Notes under the pieces: generated by a model
Databases searched by the model: none
Told to the model about the DNA's origin: nothing
What the model saw: only the letters and a program-made list of their open reading frames with translations
Shown: positions 23,556 to 30,662 of the stretch, one piece after another
Layout: every line of letters begins with the position of its first letter
How positions within the stretch are numbered: the first letter of the stretch is position 1
Assembly: GCA_021817025.1 (NCBI GenBank)
Contig: JAKAWF010000008.1
Coordinates: forward strand, 1-30,689
DNA length: 30,689 bases
DNA from: a bacterium
Lineage (GTDB): Bacteria > Chloroflexota > Dormibacteria > UBA8260 > Bog-877
Direction: 5' to 3'
Made by a program: the position numbers and the translations under genes

Positions 23556-24998
23556 ATGGCCAAGCCCAAGCTGAGACCGGGTGCGGCCGCCGGCCGGCGG
23601 CATCGCCGGGAAACCCCGGAGGCCCCGCTGAATCGCGACGGCATGGCCGTGGTAGCGCTGGTGGGGCGGCCCAATGTCGGCAAGTCGACCCTCTTCAACC
23701 GGCTCATCGGCGAGCGCCGGGCGATCGTCTCGGAGCAGCCGGGACTGACCAGGGACCGTATCTACGGGACCGTGGAGTGGAGGGGTAGAGGCTTCACCGT
23801 GGTGGACACGGCCGGACTCGACCGGGTGGCCAAGGACAGCCCCGAGGGGGATCTGCCCGGCAACACTCAGGCCCAGGCCAAGGTGGCCCTGGAGCAGGCC
23901 GACGTGATCTGCTTCCTTGGCGACGCCAAGGCCGGGCTGACGGCGTCCGATCTGGACGTCGCCGACATCCTGAGGCGGGCCCACCAGCCGGTGATCATGG
24001 TCAGCAACAAGCACGAGGGGCGCGACGAGCGCTTGCTGAGCCATGAGTTTCTGGCTGTCGGCCTGGGCGATCCGGTGGAGATCAGCGCCCTTTCGGGGGT
24101 GGGGACCGGAGACCTCCTGGACCGGATCCTGGAGCAGCTCCCGGCAACCTCCCTCGGGGCCGCCGCGGACGTGGAGAGCGAGCTGCTGCGCTGCGCCATC
24201 GTGGGCCGTCCCAACGTCGGGAAGTCGTCCATCCTCAATGCCCTGCTGGGCCAGGACCGCTCCCTGGTGAGCACGGTCGAGGGGACCACGCGCGATCCCG
24301 TGGACACCCTGCTCAGCACCCCTCAGGGGCAGGTGCTGTTGGTGGACACGGCCGGCATGCGCCGGCCGGGGGCCACCAAGGATGCCGAGTACTACAGCCT
24401 GCTGCGGGCGTTGCGGGTGGTGGACCGCGCCGATGTGGCCATCCTGGTGGTGGACGCCACCAGCCCCCTGCGCGCCCAGGACCGCCACATCGCGGGACGT
24501 GCCCGAGAGGCCGGAGCGGCCATTCTGGTGGCGGTGAACAAGTGGGACCTGCAGGAAGCGGACGAGCGCCGCGATCGGAGCCTGATCAAGGAGCTCAGGT
24601 CCGCCTATGACTTTGCCCCAGGAGCTCCATTCCTGTTCACCAGCGCGACCACCGGGCGCGGCATAGCGAAATTGCTGCCGGCCGCATTTGAGCTGGCCCG
24701 AGCCCGGGCTTTGCGGATTCCCACCCCGGCACTGAACCAGTTCTTCCGCGAGGCCCTCGACCGGCGGCCACCGCCCAGCGGACGGGGCGGCCGGCGGCTG
24801 CATCTCTACTATGCCGTGCAGTCCCGCAGCCGGGTCCCAACTTTCGCTCTGTTCGTCAACGATCCCGATCTTCTCCACTTCAGCTACGCGCGCTACCTGG
24901 AGAACCAGCTCCGCGAGCACTTCGGCTTCGCGGGGGTGCCGCTCCGTCTGCGGGCGCGCCGTTCGGAGTCGAGCCGGGGAGGCGCTGGCAGCCAGTAG
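23556..24998 (+). CDS. der: Ribosome-assembly GTPase Der (EngA)
   Basis: Der is an essential GTPase with two G domains that acts in 50S subunit assembly. The 480-residue protein has G domain 1 with G1 GRPNVGKST (about 36-44), G2/G3 including DTAGL, and G4 reading NKHE (about 149-152). G domain 2 has GRPNVGKSS (about 216-224), DTAGMRRPG and a normal NKWD. A C-terminal KH-like domain follows (RRPPPSGRGGRRLHLYYAVQ... split, about 405-470). About 30 basic residues precede G domain 1; an internal ATG at 23643 (Met30) would remove them, so the start is not settled. It directly abuts gpmI. The NKxD to NKxE change in G domain 1 is noted under findings. Confidence 0.95.
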   Translation: MAKPKLRPGAAAGRRHRRETPEAPLNRDGMAVVALVGRPNVGKSTLFNRLIGERRAIVSEQPGLTRDRIYGTVEWRGRGFTVVDTAGLDRVAKDSPEGDLPGNTQAQAKVALEQADVICFLGDAKAGLTASDLDVADILRRAHQPVIMVSNKHEGRDERLLSHEFLAVGLGDPVEISALSGVGTGDLLDRILEQLPATSLGAAADVESELLRCAIVGRPNVGKSSILNALLGQDRSLVSTVEGTTRDPVDTLLSTPQGQVLLVDTAGMRRPGATKDAEYYSLLRALRVVDRADVAILVVDATSPLRAQDRHIAGRAREAGAAILVAVNKWDLQEADERRDRSLIKELRSAYDFAPGAPFLFTSATTGRGIAKLLPAAFELARARALRIPTPALNQFFREALDRRPPPSGRGGRRLHLYYAVQSRSRVPTFALFVNDPDLLHFSYARYLENQLREHFGFAGVPLRLRARRSESSRGGAGSQ

Positions 24999-25045
24999 GG
25001 CGATGCGAACTGGATTCGGCCTGCCCGGCAGTTCCCCGAGGACAT

Positions 25046-25068
25046 GCCTTGACTCACCGCTTCAAGGC
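25046..25068 (+). terminator. Hairpin downstream of der
   Basis: Arms GCCTTGA and TCAAGGC (7 bp, perfect) enclose a 9-nt loop 48 nt beyond the der stop. It lies in the 253-nt gap between der and the convergent ABC permease gene. No U-tract follows. Apart from this and the hairpin at 25125-25150, nothing was recognised in the gap. Confidence 0.4.
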
Positions 25069-25124
25069 GGCCGCCCAGCCCGCTCACGGACGATCAATTC
25101 GGGCGCTGCGGCCGACAGCAGTAA

Positions 25125-25150
25125 TCCCGGCATCCACTGGGAGGCCGGGA
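25125..25150. repeat. Second inverted repeat in the der/ABC-permease convergent gap
   Basis: Arms TCCCGGC and GCCGGGA (7 bp, perfect) enclose a 12-nt loop, 102 nt beyond the stop of the minus-strand permease gene. It may act as a terminator for that gene, but there is no U-tract. Confidence 0.3.
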
Positions 25151-25251
25151 GCAGGGTCACCGCGACCAATACGGTTCGTGGCGGATTCCGAGCGGACGGC
25201 CCGGCTGGCCCCAAATTCAAACTGGAACACGACCGGCGTCAGTGCTGGTGG

Positions 25252-26403
25252 TCAGGAACCCCGCCCGGACGGTTCGAAGCGGAAGGTTCTGGCTGCGACC
25301 AGAAGGGTGGCGACCCCCACCGCCAGCAGGACGAGAATGTCGGGGGTCACCTGAGCCAGGGTCTGCCCCTCCGCCATCAGCCCCCTCAGCCCATTGCTGA
25401 AGTACGTGAGGGGCATCACGATGGAGAGCTTCTGCAGCCACAGGGGCGCCCCGGCGAGCGGGTAGAAGATGCCCGCCACGAAGAGCTTGGTGATGGTTGC
25501 CAGATTGGAGATCACCATCGCCGCCTGCTCCCGTCTGGAGAAGGCGGCGACGAGGAAGCCGGCGGCCAGAAAGCACAGGGAGCCGATCAGAAGCAGCAGG
25601 AGCACGAGCAGTGGGGAGGGCCCCATCCCGATCCCGTAGAGCAGGTGCCCCACCCCGAGTAGCACGGCGATCTGGATCGCCACCAGCACTATCTGAGACA
25701 GCACGCTGGCGGCCAGAAACACCCAAACTGGGGTCGGCGTCGCCCGGATGCGCCGCAGGGTCCCCTGCTCACGGTCGCCCACCAGGCGCAGCCCGGCCGA
25801 GAGTCCCCCCTCCAGCACCGCGTAGGCCAGCACTCCGGGAGCTAGGAAGGCTATGTAGCTGGTCTGGGCCAGGGAGTCGGAACTGATTCCACCCGGCGCG
25901 TGAATCGTCTGCACCATGGTCTGGACCGCCGGGGTCCGCTGCAGGAGGGCCTGGTTGAGACCCCCGGCAGCCCCGGCAGCAGCCGCTGTCAGCGATCCGT
26001 TCTCGGTCACATTGCTGGAGTTCTCGAAAACCTGGACAGTCAGCGGCTGGACTGTCACACCCACCACCAGGGCGAACGCCGCGCTGTTGTCGAGCACGTG
26101 CTGGCGCGCTTGGGAGACCGTGACGTAGTGGACGTCGAAGGACTCCTTCGGGAGCGCCCGGATGAGGATCCGGGCGTATTGCGGAGGCGCCGCGATGTCC
26201 ACATTCAGGGCACTCCGCTGGAAAAGACCCCCGAAGATGACGATCAGGAGCAGCGGCACCAGCACGCTGAAGATCAGGACCTGTCGGTTCCGGTAGAGGA
26301 TCTTGATGTTGGCGATGCTGAGCGCGACCAGCGGGATCCAGGGCCCGGTCCCCAAAGGGCGGGCGAAACGCTCGGGCCCTGGCCCAGCGGGGTCGGGAAT
26401 CAA
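25252..26403 (-). CDS. ABC-2 type transporter permease
   Basis: This is the membrane subunit of an exporter, paired with the ATPase encoded just upstream. The 383-residue protein has a cytoplasmic N-terminus, one membrane helix (about 42-60, VLIFSVLVPLLLIVIFGGLF), and a large extracellular loop of roughly 120 residues. Five C-terminal helices start around residue 168, with the DREQGTLRRIRATP coupling segment (about 211-224) typical of the DrrB/YadH ABC-2 group. The TTG start overlaps the ATPase stop by 4 nt (TTGA). The substrate cannot be deduced; relatives export drugs, lipids or polysaccharides. Confidence 0.9.
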   Translation of the reverse strand: MIPDPAGPGPERFARPLGTGPWIPLVALSIANIKILYRNRQVLIFSVLVPLLLIVIFGGLFQRSALNVDIAAPPQYARILIRALPKESFDVHYVTVSQARQHVLDNSAAFALVVGVTVQPLTVQVFENSSNVTENGSLTAAAAGAAGGLNQALLQRTPAVQTMVQTIHAPGGISSDSLAQTSYIAFLAPGVLAYAVLEGGLSAGLRLVGDREQGTLRRIRATPTPVWVFLAASVLSQIVLVAIQIAVLLGVGHLLYGIGMGPSPLLVLLLLLIGSLCFLAAGFLVAAFSRREQAAMVISNLATITKLFVAGIFYPLAGAPLWLQKLSIVMPLTYFSNGLRGLMAEGQTLAQVTPDILVLLAVGVATLLVAARTFRFEPSGRGS

Positions 26404-27332
26404 CTGCCGTCACCAGCCAGCTGGCGGCCCGCCTTGTTCAGGAAGACGTCCTCCAGGCTGGGCGGGCGCACCGTGACGTCGCGCAGAGCTGCCTCTCCCA
26501 GCTGCTGGCCCAAAGCCGCCAGGATGGCGCCCACCTCCTTGGTCTGCAGCTCCCAGCGCCCCTGGCTCCACTGTCCCCGGAGGACACCCGGAAGATGGGC
26601 CAGATCGGGCTGCGGGGGTGCCGCCAGGCTGATCTTCGCAGCCGCTCCCAGCTCGGCCACCAACTGGGCTGGCGATCCTTCGGCCACCACCCGGCCGCGG
26701 TCGATGATCACCACCAACTCGGCTAGCCGCTCGGCCTCCTCGATGTAATGGGTGGTGAGGAGCACGGTGCGCCCCTGGTCGTGGAGCCGCTCAATCAAAG
26801 CCCAGGTCTGGCGGCGACTGAGGGGGTCGAGTCCGGTCGTCGGCTCGTCGAGGACCACCAGCTCCGGGTCGTTGCACAGCGTGAGCGCGATCTGCAGCCT
26901 TCGCTTCTGGCCCCCGGAGAGAGCCGACGCGCGGCGGTTGAGCATCTCCCCCAGGTCGACCAGACGCAGGAGCCGGGTGGGATCGGTGTCGAAGCCGTAG
27001 AGGCGCCCAAAGAGGCGGATGGTCTCGGCGCAGGTGAGGTCGTCATAGAGGGCCCCCTCTTGCAGCTGCACGCCCACCCGCCGGCGCGCTTGCAACGGCA
27101 TCGAACCCAGCACCAGGACCTCACCCGAGTCAAACGGCTTGAGGCCCTCGATGATCTCCATGGTGGTGGTCTTGCCGGCTCCGTTGGGGCCCAGCAGCGC
27201 CACTATCTGTCCCCGTTCGATTCGCAGATCCAAACCCTGGACGGCCTTGACCTCGCCGTAACTCTTATGGAGGTCGCGGACCCAGACCGCGGCGGGTCCC
27301 GCGCCGACCAGACGGGAAGGTGCGGAGATCAC
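26400..27332 (-). CDS. ABC exporter ATP-binding protein (DrrA type)
   Basis: It powers the adjacent ABC-2 permease. It has Walker A GPNGAGKTTT, the Q-loop (VQLQEGAL), signature LSGGQKRRLQIAL, Walker [14 protein letters not shown] and the switch His in LLTTHYIEEAE. A short C-terminal extension (about 80 residues) ends RPPSLEDVFLNKAG, the typical DrrA-type tail. GTG at 27332 is chosen: AGGAG lies 5 nt upstream, and it gives 310 residues beginning VISAPSRL. The frame opens further to 27428 but that part has no domain. The overlap with the permease gene shows an operon. Confidence 0.92.
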   Translation of the reverse strand: MISAPSRLVGAGPAAVWVRDLHKSYGEVKAVQGLDLRIERGQIVALLGPNGAGKTTTMEIIEGLKPFDSGEVLVLGSMPLQARRRVGVQLQEGALYDDLTCAETIRLFGRLYGFDTDPTRLLRLVDLGEMLNRRASALSGGQKRRLQIALTLCNDPELVVLDEPTTGLDPLSRRQTWALIERLHDQGRTVLLTTHYIEEAERLAELVVIIDRGRVVAEGSPAQLVAELGAAAKISLAAPPQPDLAHLPGVLRGQWSQGRWELQTKEVGAILAALGQQLGEAALRDVTVRPPSLEDVFLNKAGRQLAGDGS

Positions 27333-27573
27333 AAAGCTCCTGGCTCTCCCTGGTGGCCACCGGCAGATCCCAGAGTGGCCGATCCAATTCAGGGTATCAG
27401 CGTGGATGGCGAACCCGCTGTGAGTCACAGGAGGGAATCAGTGACGAGGGATGCCCAACCAGAACGACACGCCAAGGAGTCTCGGGCGACAGCCCGTCTG
27501 CCCCGGGCTGAGGGTCGACCCCCAACGCGAGCGGTGACAAGGGGCCTCCCGCACGACGGTTAGCGCGTGGACT

Positions 27574-27601
27574 CACGGTGGCGCCGAGCACCGCCACCGT
27601 G
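27574..27601. terminator. Perfect 10-bp inverted repeat
   Basis: Arms CACGGTGGCG and CGCCACCGTG enclose an 8-nt loop in the gap between the ABC ATPase start and the SRPBCC stop. It lies 67 nt beyond the SRPBCC stop on the minus strand, so a terminator role for that gene is likely. No U-tract is present. Confidence 0.45.
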
Positions 27602-27668
27602 CCGTCCCAGACCCGTCCCGCCTGCCGATCCGGCCACCGGCGCACGCCAAGGGCGGCGGAGTCGGTCG

Positions 27669-28088
27669 TCAGGCTTCACAGCGTCGCTTGAGACCCTGCG
27701 CCTCCAGGTCTAGGTACCTCCGGGTGAGGCCCGATGTGAAGAGGCCGAGGATCCGAGCCATGGGACCATGCTGGTCGATGCTCATCGTGACGGTGACGGT
27801 GCCGTCCTGTCCGGCACGCACCCAGTGACCAGCGGTCGTGGTCACGCCGCCCCGACTGGCGCTCCATGAGAACGAAGTGGGGGGTTCGGTCTCGGTGACC
27901 TGCCAGACCATGGCCGGTAGCCGGGGCTGCTTCAGCCGCACCTTGCTGCCTGCGGTCAGGTCACCGATGTCCAGTCGCTGCACCTCCCTGACTGACTCCG
28001 TCCATTCAGGCCAGCGCTCGACGTCCGCCAGGACACTCCAGATGTCCGCCGCCTTGGCGTCGATTTCGACTGACGTCTCGATGTGCAT
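27669..28088 (-). CDS. SRPBCC (START/Bet v1-like) protein
   Basis: Proteins of this fold bind hydrophobic ligands or act as cyclases or coenzyme carriers; the function here is unknown. The 139-residue protein begins MHIETSVEIDAKAADIWSVLADVERWPEWTESV (split), the usual polyketide_cyc2/SRPBCC opening. VRLKQPRLPAMVWQVTE and the C-terminal helix region (GLFTSGLTRRYLDLEAQGLK) follow. The ATG at 28088 starts exactly at the domain. An upstream in-frame start at 28130 would add 14 residues without similarity. It is divergent from a TetR regulator across 81 nt that contains a perfect operator, so it is a likely target of that regulator. Confidence 0.85.
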   Translation of the reverse strand: MHIETSVEIDAKAADIWSVLADVERWPEWTESVREVQRLDIGDLTAGSKVRLKQPRLPAMVWQVTETEPPTSFSWSASRGGVTTTAGHWVRAGQDGTVTVTMSIDQHGPMARILGLFTSGLTRRYLDLEAQGLKRRCEA

Positions 28089-28153
28089 GGTCCACTTTCT
28101 CACTCTTTCGGGCCCAACCACCCATGACAATCGACCTTGGGCTCAGTCACCGA

Positions 28154-28171
28154 ATGTACCAGGTGGTACAT
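28154..28171 (+). promoter_or_regulatory. Perfect palindromic operator at the tetR start
   Basis: ATGTACCA-GG-TGGTACAT is an 18-bp perfect dyad with a 2-bp centre. It overlaps the proposed ATG (28170) of the TetR-family gene and lies 66 nt from the divergent SRPBCC start. Size and symmetry suit a TetR dimer. Binding here would block tetR expression and possibly the divergent gene. Confidence 0.65.
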
Positions 28172-28811
28172 GCCAGCGCAGTTCGACGTCTCGCCATCCC
28201 GCCCCCGGGACGTAATCCTGGAGCGGACAACCGACCACCTGGCCGCCCACGGCGTGGGCGACACGAGCTTGCGCCAGCTCGCTGGGGCACTGGGCACCAG
28301 CCATCGGATGCTCATCTACCACTTCGGCTCGAAGGAGGGGCTCCTGGTAGGTGTCGTGCGCGCCGTGGAAGCGCGCCAACGAGCAGCCCTGGCCGACATC
28401 GTCGCTGACACCGGGAGCGCTCCTGCGGCCGAGATCATGCGCAGGTTCTGGCACCGGTTGGCCGATCCCGCCCTGTGGCCACATGAGCGCTTGTTCTTCG
28501 AACTCTACAGCCAGGCACTTCAAGGCCGGCCCCACGCGCTCCCTCTGCTCGACGGCATCGTAGACAGCTGGATTGAGCCGGAGGTCGAGTTCGCTTGCCG
28601 CCACGGGGTGCCCGAACGGCTCGCTCGGGCGCAAGCCCGCCTTGGACTGGCGGTCACACGTGGGCTGATGTTGGATCTGCTGGCCACCGGCGATCGCCGG
28701 GCCGTCGATGACGCACTGGAGTTGTACATCGCGACTCTGGTCGGTCAAGACACCACCAACGCCGCAGCCTTGTCCGAGTTGAGCCGATGGGCGCGCTCGA
28801 GCGGCAAGTAG
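28170..28811 (+). CDS. TetR-family transcriptional regulator
   Basis: This 213-residue repressor-like protein has an N-terminal helix-turn-helix at about residues 12-58. The core is TSLRQLAGALGTSHRMLIYHF, followed by the family's GSKEGLL. An all-helical ligand-binding domain of no clear subfamily follows. ATG at 28170 is preferred: AGGTGG lies just upstream and the HTH begins soon after. An upstream TTG at 28137 is in frame but would place the palindrome inside the coding region. The divergent SRPBCC gene is the obvious candidate target, and the operator at its own start suggests autorepression. The ligand is unknown. Confidence 0.88.
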   Translation: MPAQFDVSPSRPRDVILERTTDHLAAHGVGDTSLRQLAGALGTSHRMLIYHFGSKEGLLVGVVRAVEARQRAALADIVADTGSAPAAEIMRRFWHRLADPALWPHERLFFELYSQALQGRPHALPLLDGIVDSWIEPEVEFACRHGVPERLARAQARLGLAVTRGLMLDLLATGDRRAVDDALELYIATLVGQDTTNAAALSELSRWARSSGK

Positions 28812-29145
28812 GCGGCGATCGAGCTTGCCGACGCTCGTGGGCGGCGACGAGGACTGCCTCGGCCCGCCCTGGTCGGGCACTGGCGGCCCATCGAAGGCCG
28901 GGAGCCCCCCGAGTCTCTCTCCCGACGTAAGCTGCCGGGACCTTTTCGACTCCAGAGCGTCTGCCAAACCCACTCTTGGGCCGGATCTCCGTCCCCGGAC
29001 TCTTGCGGTCTTGGGCCGGCACGAGCTCGTGAGGGCTTGACCGCCAGGTGAACTGAAGCCGACGCCGCTTCCCCCTCAACAGTGAGAAGCCCTCCTGTGG
29101 CAAGGTGCGAGTGTTCATCGAACACTGTCGGCAGGAGGGGGGCGA
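28812..29145. other. 334-nt gap with one operator-like dyad
   Basis: I see no gene here. Frames on the minus strand (for example 28745-29221) have no start signal, family similarity or domain. The only structured element is the dyad at 29110-29126, just ahead of the DUF3995-like gene. Confidence 0.4.
29110..29126 (+). promoter_or_regulatory. Operator-like dyad upstream of the DUF3995-like gene
   Basis: AGTGTTC-ATC-GAACACT is a perfect 7+3+7 dyad, 19 nt before the GTG at 29146 and upstream of its GGAGG ribosome site. The half-sites face opposite to a LexA GAAC-N4-GTTC box, so it is not an SOS box. A TetR- or MarR-type regulator is more likely. Confidence 0.45.
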
Positions 29146-29670
29146 GTGCTTGGCGAAGTTCGACCGCCACCGAGGCGATCGGGGCAACGAGCCAGAGGGC
29201 TGGCAGCTGCTGGGGCGGCATGCGTGGTGGGGTTGAGCTACGCGGCCGTCAGTGCGTATTGGGCCGCCGGTGGCACACGGCTCCTGAATACGGTAGGTGG
29301 CGTGTTCGAGAGGGCGGGACCCTCCCAGGCGATTGGCCTGGCGCTGTTGATCTGGCTCGTCGTCATGGTCAAAGTGGTCGCTGCGGCGCTGCCCCTTGCG
29401 GCCGTCACCGGCTCCGGTCCACTCGCGACGCGGGGACTGACGCACACCCTAGCCTGGCTCGAGGGGGCAATCCTGACCGGGTACGGTCTCGTCCTCACGG
29501 TCGTAGGATTACTGGTGGAAGCGCAGATCATTCGTGCTGGCACTCATGCCGACCACCTCGCGCTTCTGTGGCACGCCTACCTCTGGGATCCATGGTTCCT
29601 CCTGTGGGGGCTCCTGGTGCTCGGAGCGATGTTCCGCTCTCATGGGGCGCGGAACGTCAAGCCTGGATAA
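29146..29670 (+). CDS. DUF3995-like integral membrane protein
   Basis: The 174-residue protein has four predicted membrane helices, near residues 18-40, 62-88, 103-124 and 145-163. Similarity to DUF3995 is suggested by AYWAAGG after the first helix and by the last helix pattern WDPWFLLWGLLVLGAMF. The biochemical role of that family is unknown. The GTG start has GCAGGAGG about 10 nt upstream. A perfect dyad lies before it and a hairpin comes 14 nt after the stop, so it looks like a self-contained single-gene unit. It follows the TetR gene, but the 334-nt gap makes co-transcription unlikely. Confidence 0.7.
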   Translation: MLGEVRPPPRRSGQRARGLAAAGAACVVGLSYAAVSAYWAAGGTRLLNTVGGVFERAGPSQAIGLALLIWLVVMVKVVAAALPLAAVTGSGPLATRGLTHTLAWLEGAILTGYGLVLTVVGLLVEAQIIRAGTHADHLALLWHAYLWDPWFLLWGLLVLGAMFRSHGARNVKPG

Positions 29671-29683
29671 CTTCCTAGCGAAA

Positions 29684-29703
29684 CGGAGTTGACCGCAACT
29701 CCG
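29684..29703 (+). terminator. Hairpin after the DUF3995-like gene
   Basis: Arms CGGAGTTG and CAACTCCG (8 bp, perfect) close a 4-nt ACCG loop 14 nt after the stop codon. No U-tract follows, but position and symmetry fit a terminator. Confidence 0.5.
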
Positions 29704-29798
29704 CCTGGCTGCCAACGACGCCATTGACCTCACCCTGCAGGCGGAGCAGTCCGGTCCGGCCGAGGCTCCCTCCCCCCGCTCAGAGGTCAAATCGCAAG

Positions 29799-29990
29799 CT
29801 GAGACACACCGCGGCGACCCTGCTTCTGGCCCAAGGGGTCCGTCCCAAGATCGCCCAGGAGATGTCGGGCCACGCCAACATCGCGATCACCCTGGACCGC
29901 TCCTCGCACGTCAGCCAGGACATGCAGAAGCAGGCCGCTCAGGCGATGTCGGCCCTCTTCGGAGAGGCCCCGGCCGCTCCCTCGGGCTGA
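29799..29990 (+). pseudogene. Tyrosine-recombinase (phage integrase) C-terminal fragment
   Basis: Only the last ~63 residues of a site-specific tyrosine recombinase remain. LRHTAATLLLAQGV is the conserved box II with the H-x-x-R-type Arg, followed by QEMSGHANIAITLD. Where the family reads LDRYSHV with the catalytic Tyr, this sequence reads LDRSSHV (codon TCC for TAC), so the nucleophile is lost. Similarity begins abruptly at 29799; the frame is open from 29724, but those residues do not match an integrase. The N-terminal arm-binding and core domains are absent. It is an inactive relic marking past integration of an element at this end of the window. Confidence 0.82.
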
Positions 29991-30031
29991 GCCACAGCGC
30001 CTCCAGCAACTCCGCCAGATGGAGGTTCTGT

Positions 30032-30060
30032 TTGACATAAGCGCCGGTGTCTGACAGAAT
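30032..30060 (+). promoter_or_regulatory. Consensus-like promoter of the toxin-antitoxin pair
   Basis: TTGACA (30032-30037) is a perfect -35 box, followed by a 17-bp spacer and CAGAAT (30055-30060) as -10, 4 of 6 consensus. It is the best -35 seen in the window. The short palindrome TGTC-T-GACA (30048-30056) sits inside the spacer and -10 and could be the antitoxin operator. Transcription would begin at or next to the GTG (30065) or TTG (30068), implying a leaderless mRNA. Confidence 0.6.
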
Positions 30061-30064
30061 GTGA

Positions 30065-30322
30065 GTGTTGGAGATCAAGTTCACCAAGGCCGCACGTCGC
30101 CACCGGGGCGGGAGGGCTTCGGCCCGCTTCGTGATGGCGCGAACGTCGCCAACAGGTGTTGCGACCTCGCATGCCAGCCCAGGCTGGCCGTGGGTCGGCC
30201 CCGATGAGCGAGGGCGCGAGCTGGAGATTGTGGCGGTCGAAGTCCAAGGGTCCCGCGACCCTGCTCCGGTGAGGTTGGACCGGCACGCAATGCCCGTCCA
30301 CTATCGAAGGGAGAGATCATGA
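30065..30322 (+). CDS. Putative type II toxin-like small protein
   Basis: The 85-residue basic protein opens MLEIKFTKAARRHR, continues with WPWVGPDERGRELEIVAVEV (about 43-62), and ends RHAMPVHYRR. I recall this pattern from small actinobacterial proteins encoded directly before ribbon-helix-helix partners; I cannot assign a Pfam family with certainty. Beta-strand-rich composition, length and a basic N-terminus are compatible with RelE/BrnT-like toxins, but no catalytic residues can be named. The stop overlaps the next ATG by 4 nt (ATGA). GTG at 30065 is used, although a TTG one codon later is possible. Nearby integrase debris supports a mobile origin. Confidence 0.6.
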   Translation: MLEIKFTKAARRHRGGRASARFVMARTSPTGVATSHASPGWPWVGPDERGRELEIVAVEVQGSRDPAPVRLDRHAMPVHYRRERS

Positions 30323-30627
30323 CGAAGCGACGCGGATCCCAGCTCAGCAACGACGCCGCCAATGGGTCGGACATCGATCTTGAGCGCGACGAATACCGTT
30401 TAGCCGACGGCACCCGGCTCACTCCAGCCGCAGCCGAGGCGATCGTCGAGGAAGTCCGGCGGGTGGGGGGCCGTCCCTCTCTGTCCGGCACCGCTGCCCA
30501 GTCACCCCAAATCGCATTCCGAGTGGCCGCAGCAGTGCGTGAGCGCGCCGCGAGGGTGGCTGCCGACGAGGGCAAGACGGTCTCCCAGCTCGCACGCGAG
30601 GCGCTGGAAGCCCGCTTGGGTGCCTGA
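30319..30627 (+). CDS. Putative RHH (CopG/Arc-like) antitoxin
   Basis: The 102-residue protein is encoded 4 nt inside the end of the toxin-like gene. Its middle has YRLADGTRLTPAAAEAIVEEV (split, about 31-51) and GRPSLSG (about 56-62). The C-terminal part, about 65-101, reads SPQIAFRVAAAVRERAARVAADEGKTVSQLAREALEARL (split). This fits a ribbon-helix-helix: a beta strand, a helix, a GKTVSQ turn and a second helix. In most RHH antitoxins the DNA-binding part is N-terminal and the toxin-binding tail C-terminal; here the order seems reversed. A good ribosome site (AAGGGAGAG) precedes the ATG. Antitoxin function is inferred from arrangement and fold. Confidence 0.6.
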   Translation: MTKRRGSQLSNDAANGSDIDLERDEYRLADGTRLTPAAAEAIVEEVRRVGGRPSLSGTAAQSPQIAFRVAAAVRERAARVAADEGKTVSQLAREALEARLGA

Positions 30628-30662
30628 AGCGCCTTGATCCATGGGGTGGGGGCTCGCGGCTG

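Noticed and set aside
24999..25251. tRNA or small RNA gene in the der/ABC gap
   Set aside because: GGTTCG occurs once, but no acceptor, D or anticodon stem can be built around it; only two hairpins are supported.
29110..29126. SOS (LexA) box upstream of the DUF3995-like gene
   Set aside because: Half-sites are GTTC-N3-GAAC, opposite in orientation to the GAAC-N4-GTTC LexA box.
28745..29221. Minus-strand 158-codon frame crossing the tetR end and the following gap
   Set aside because: Arg/Ser/Pro-rich composition, overlap with the tetR end and the dyad region, and no recognisable domain.
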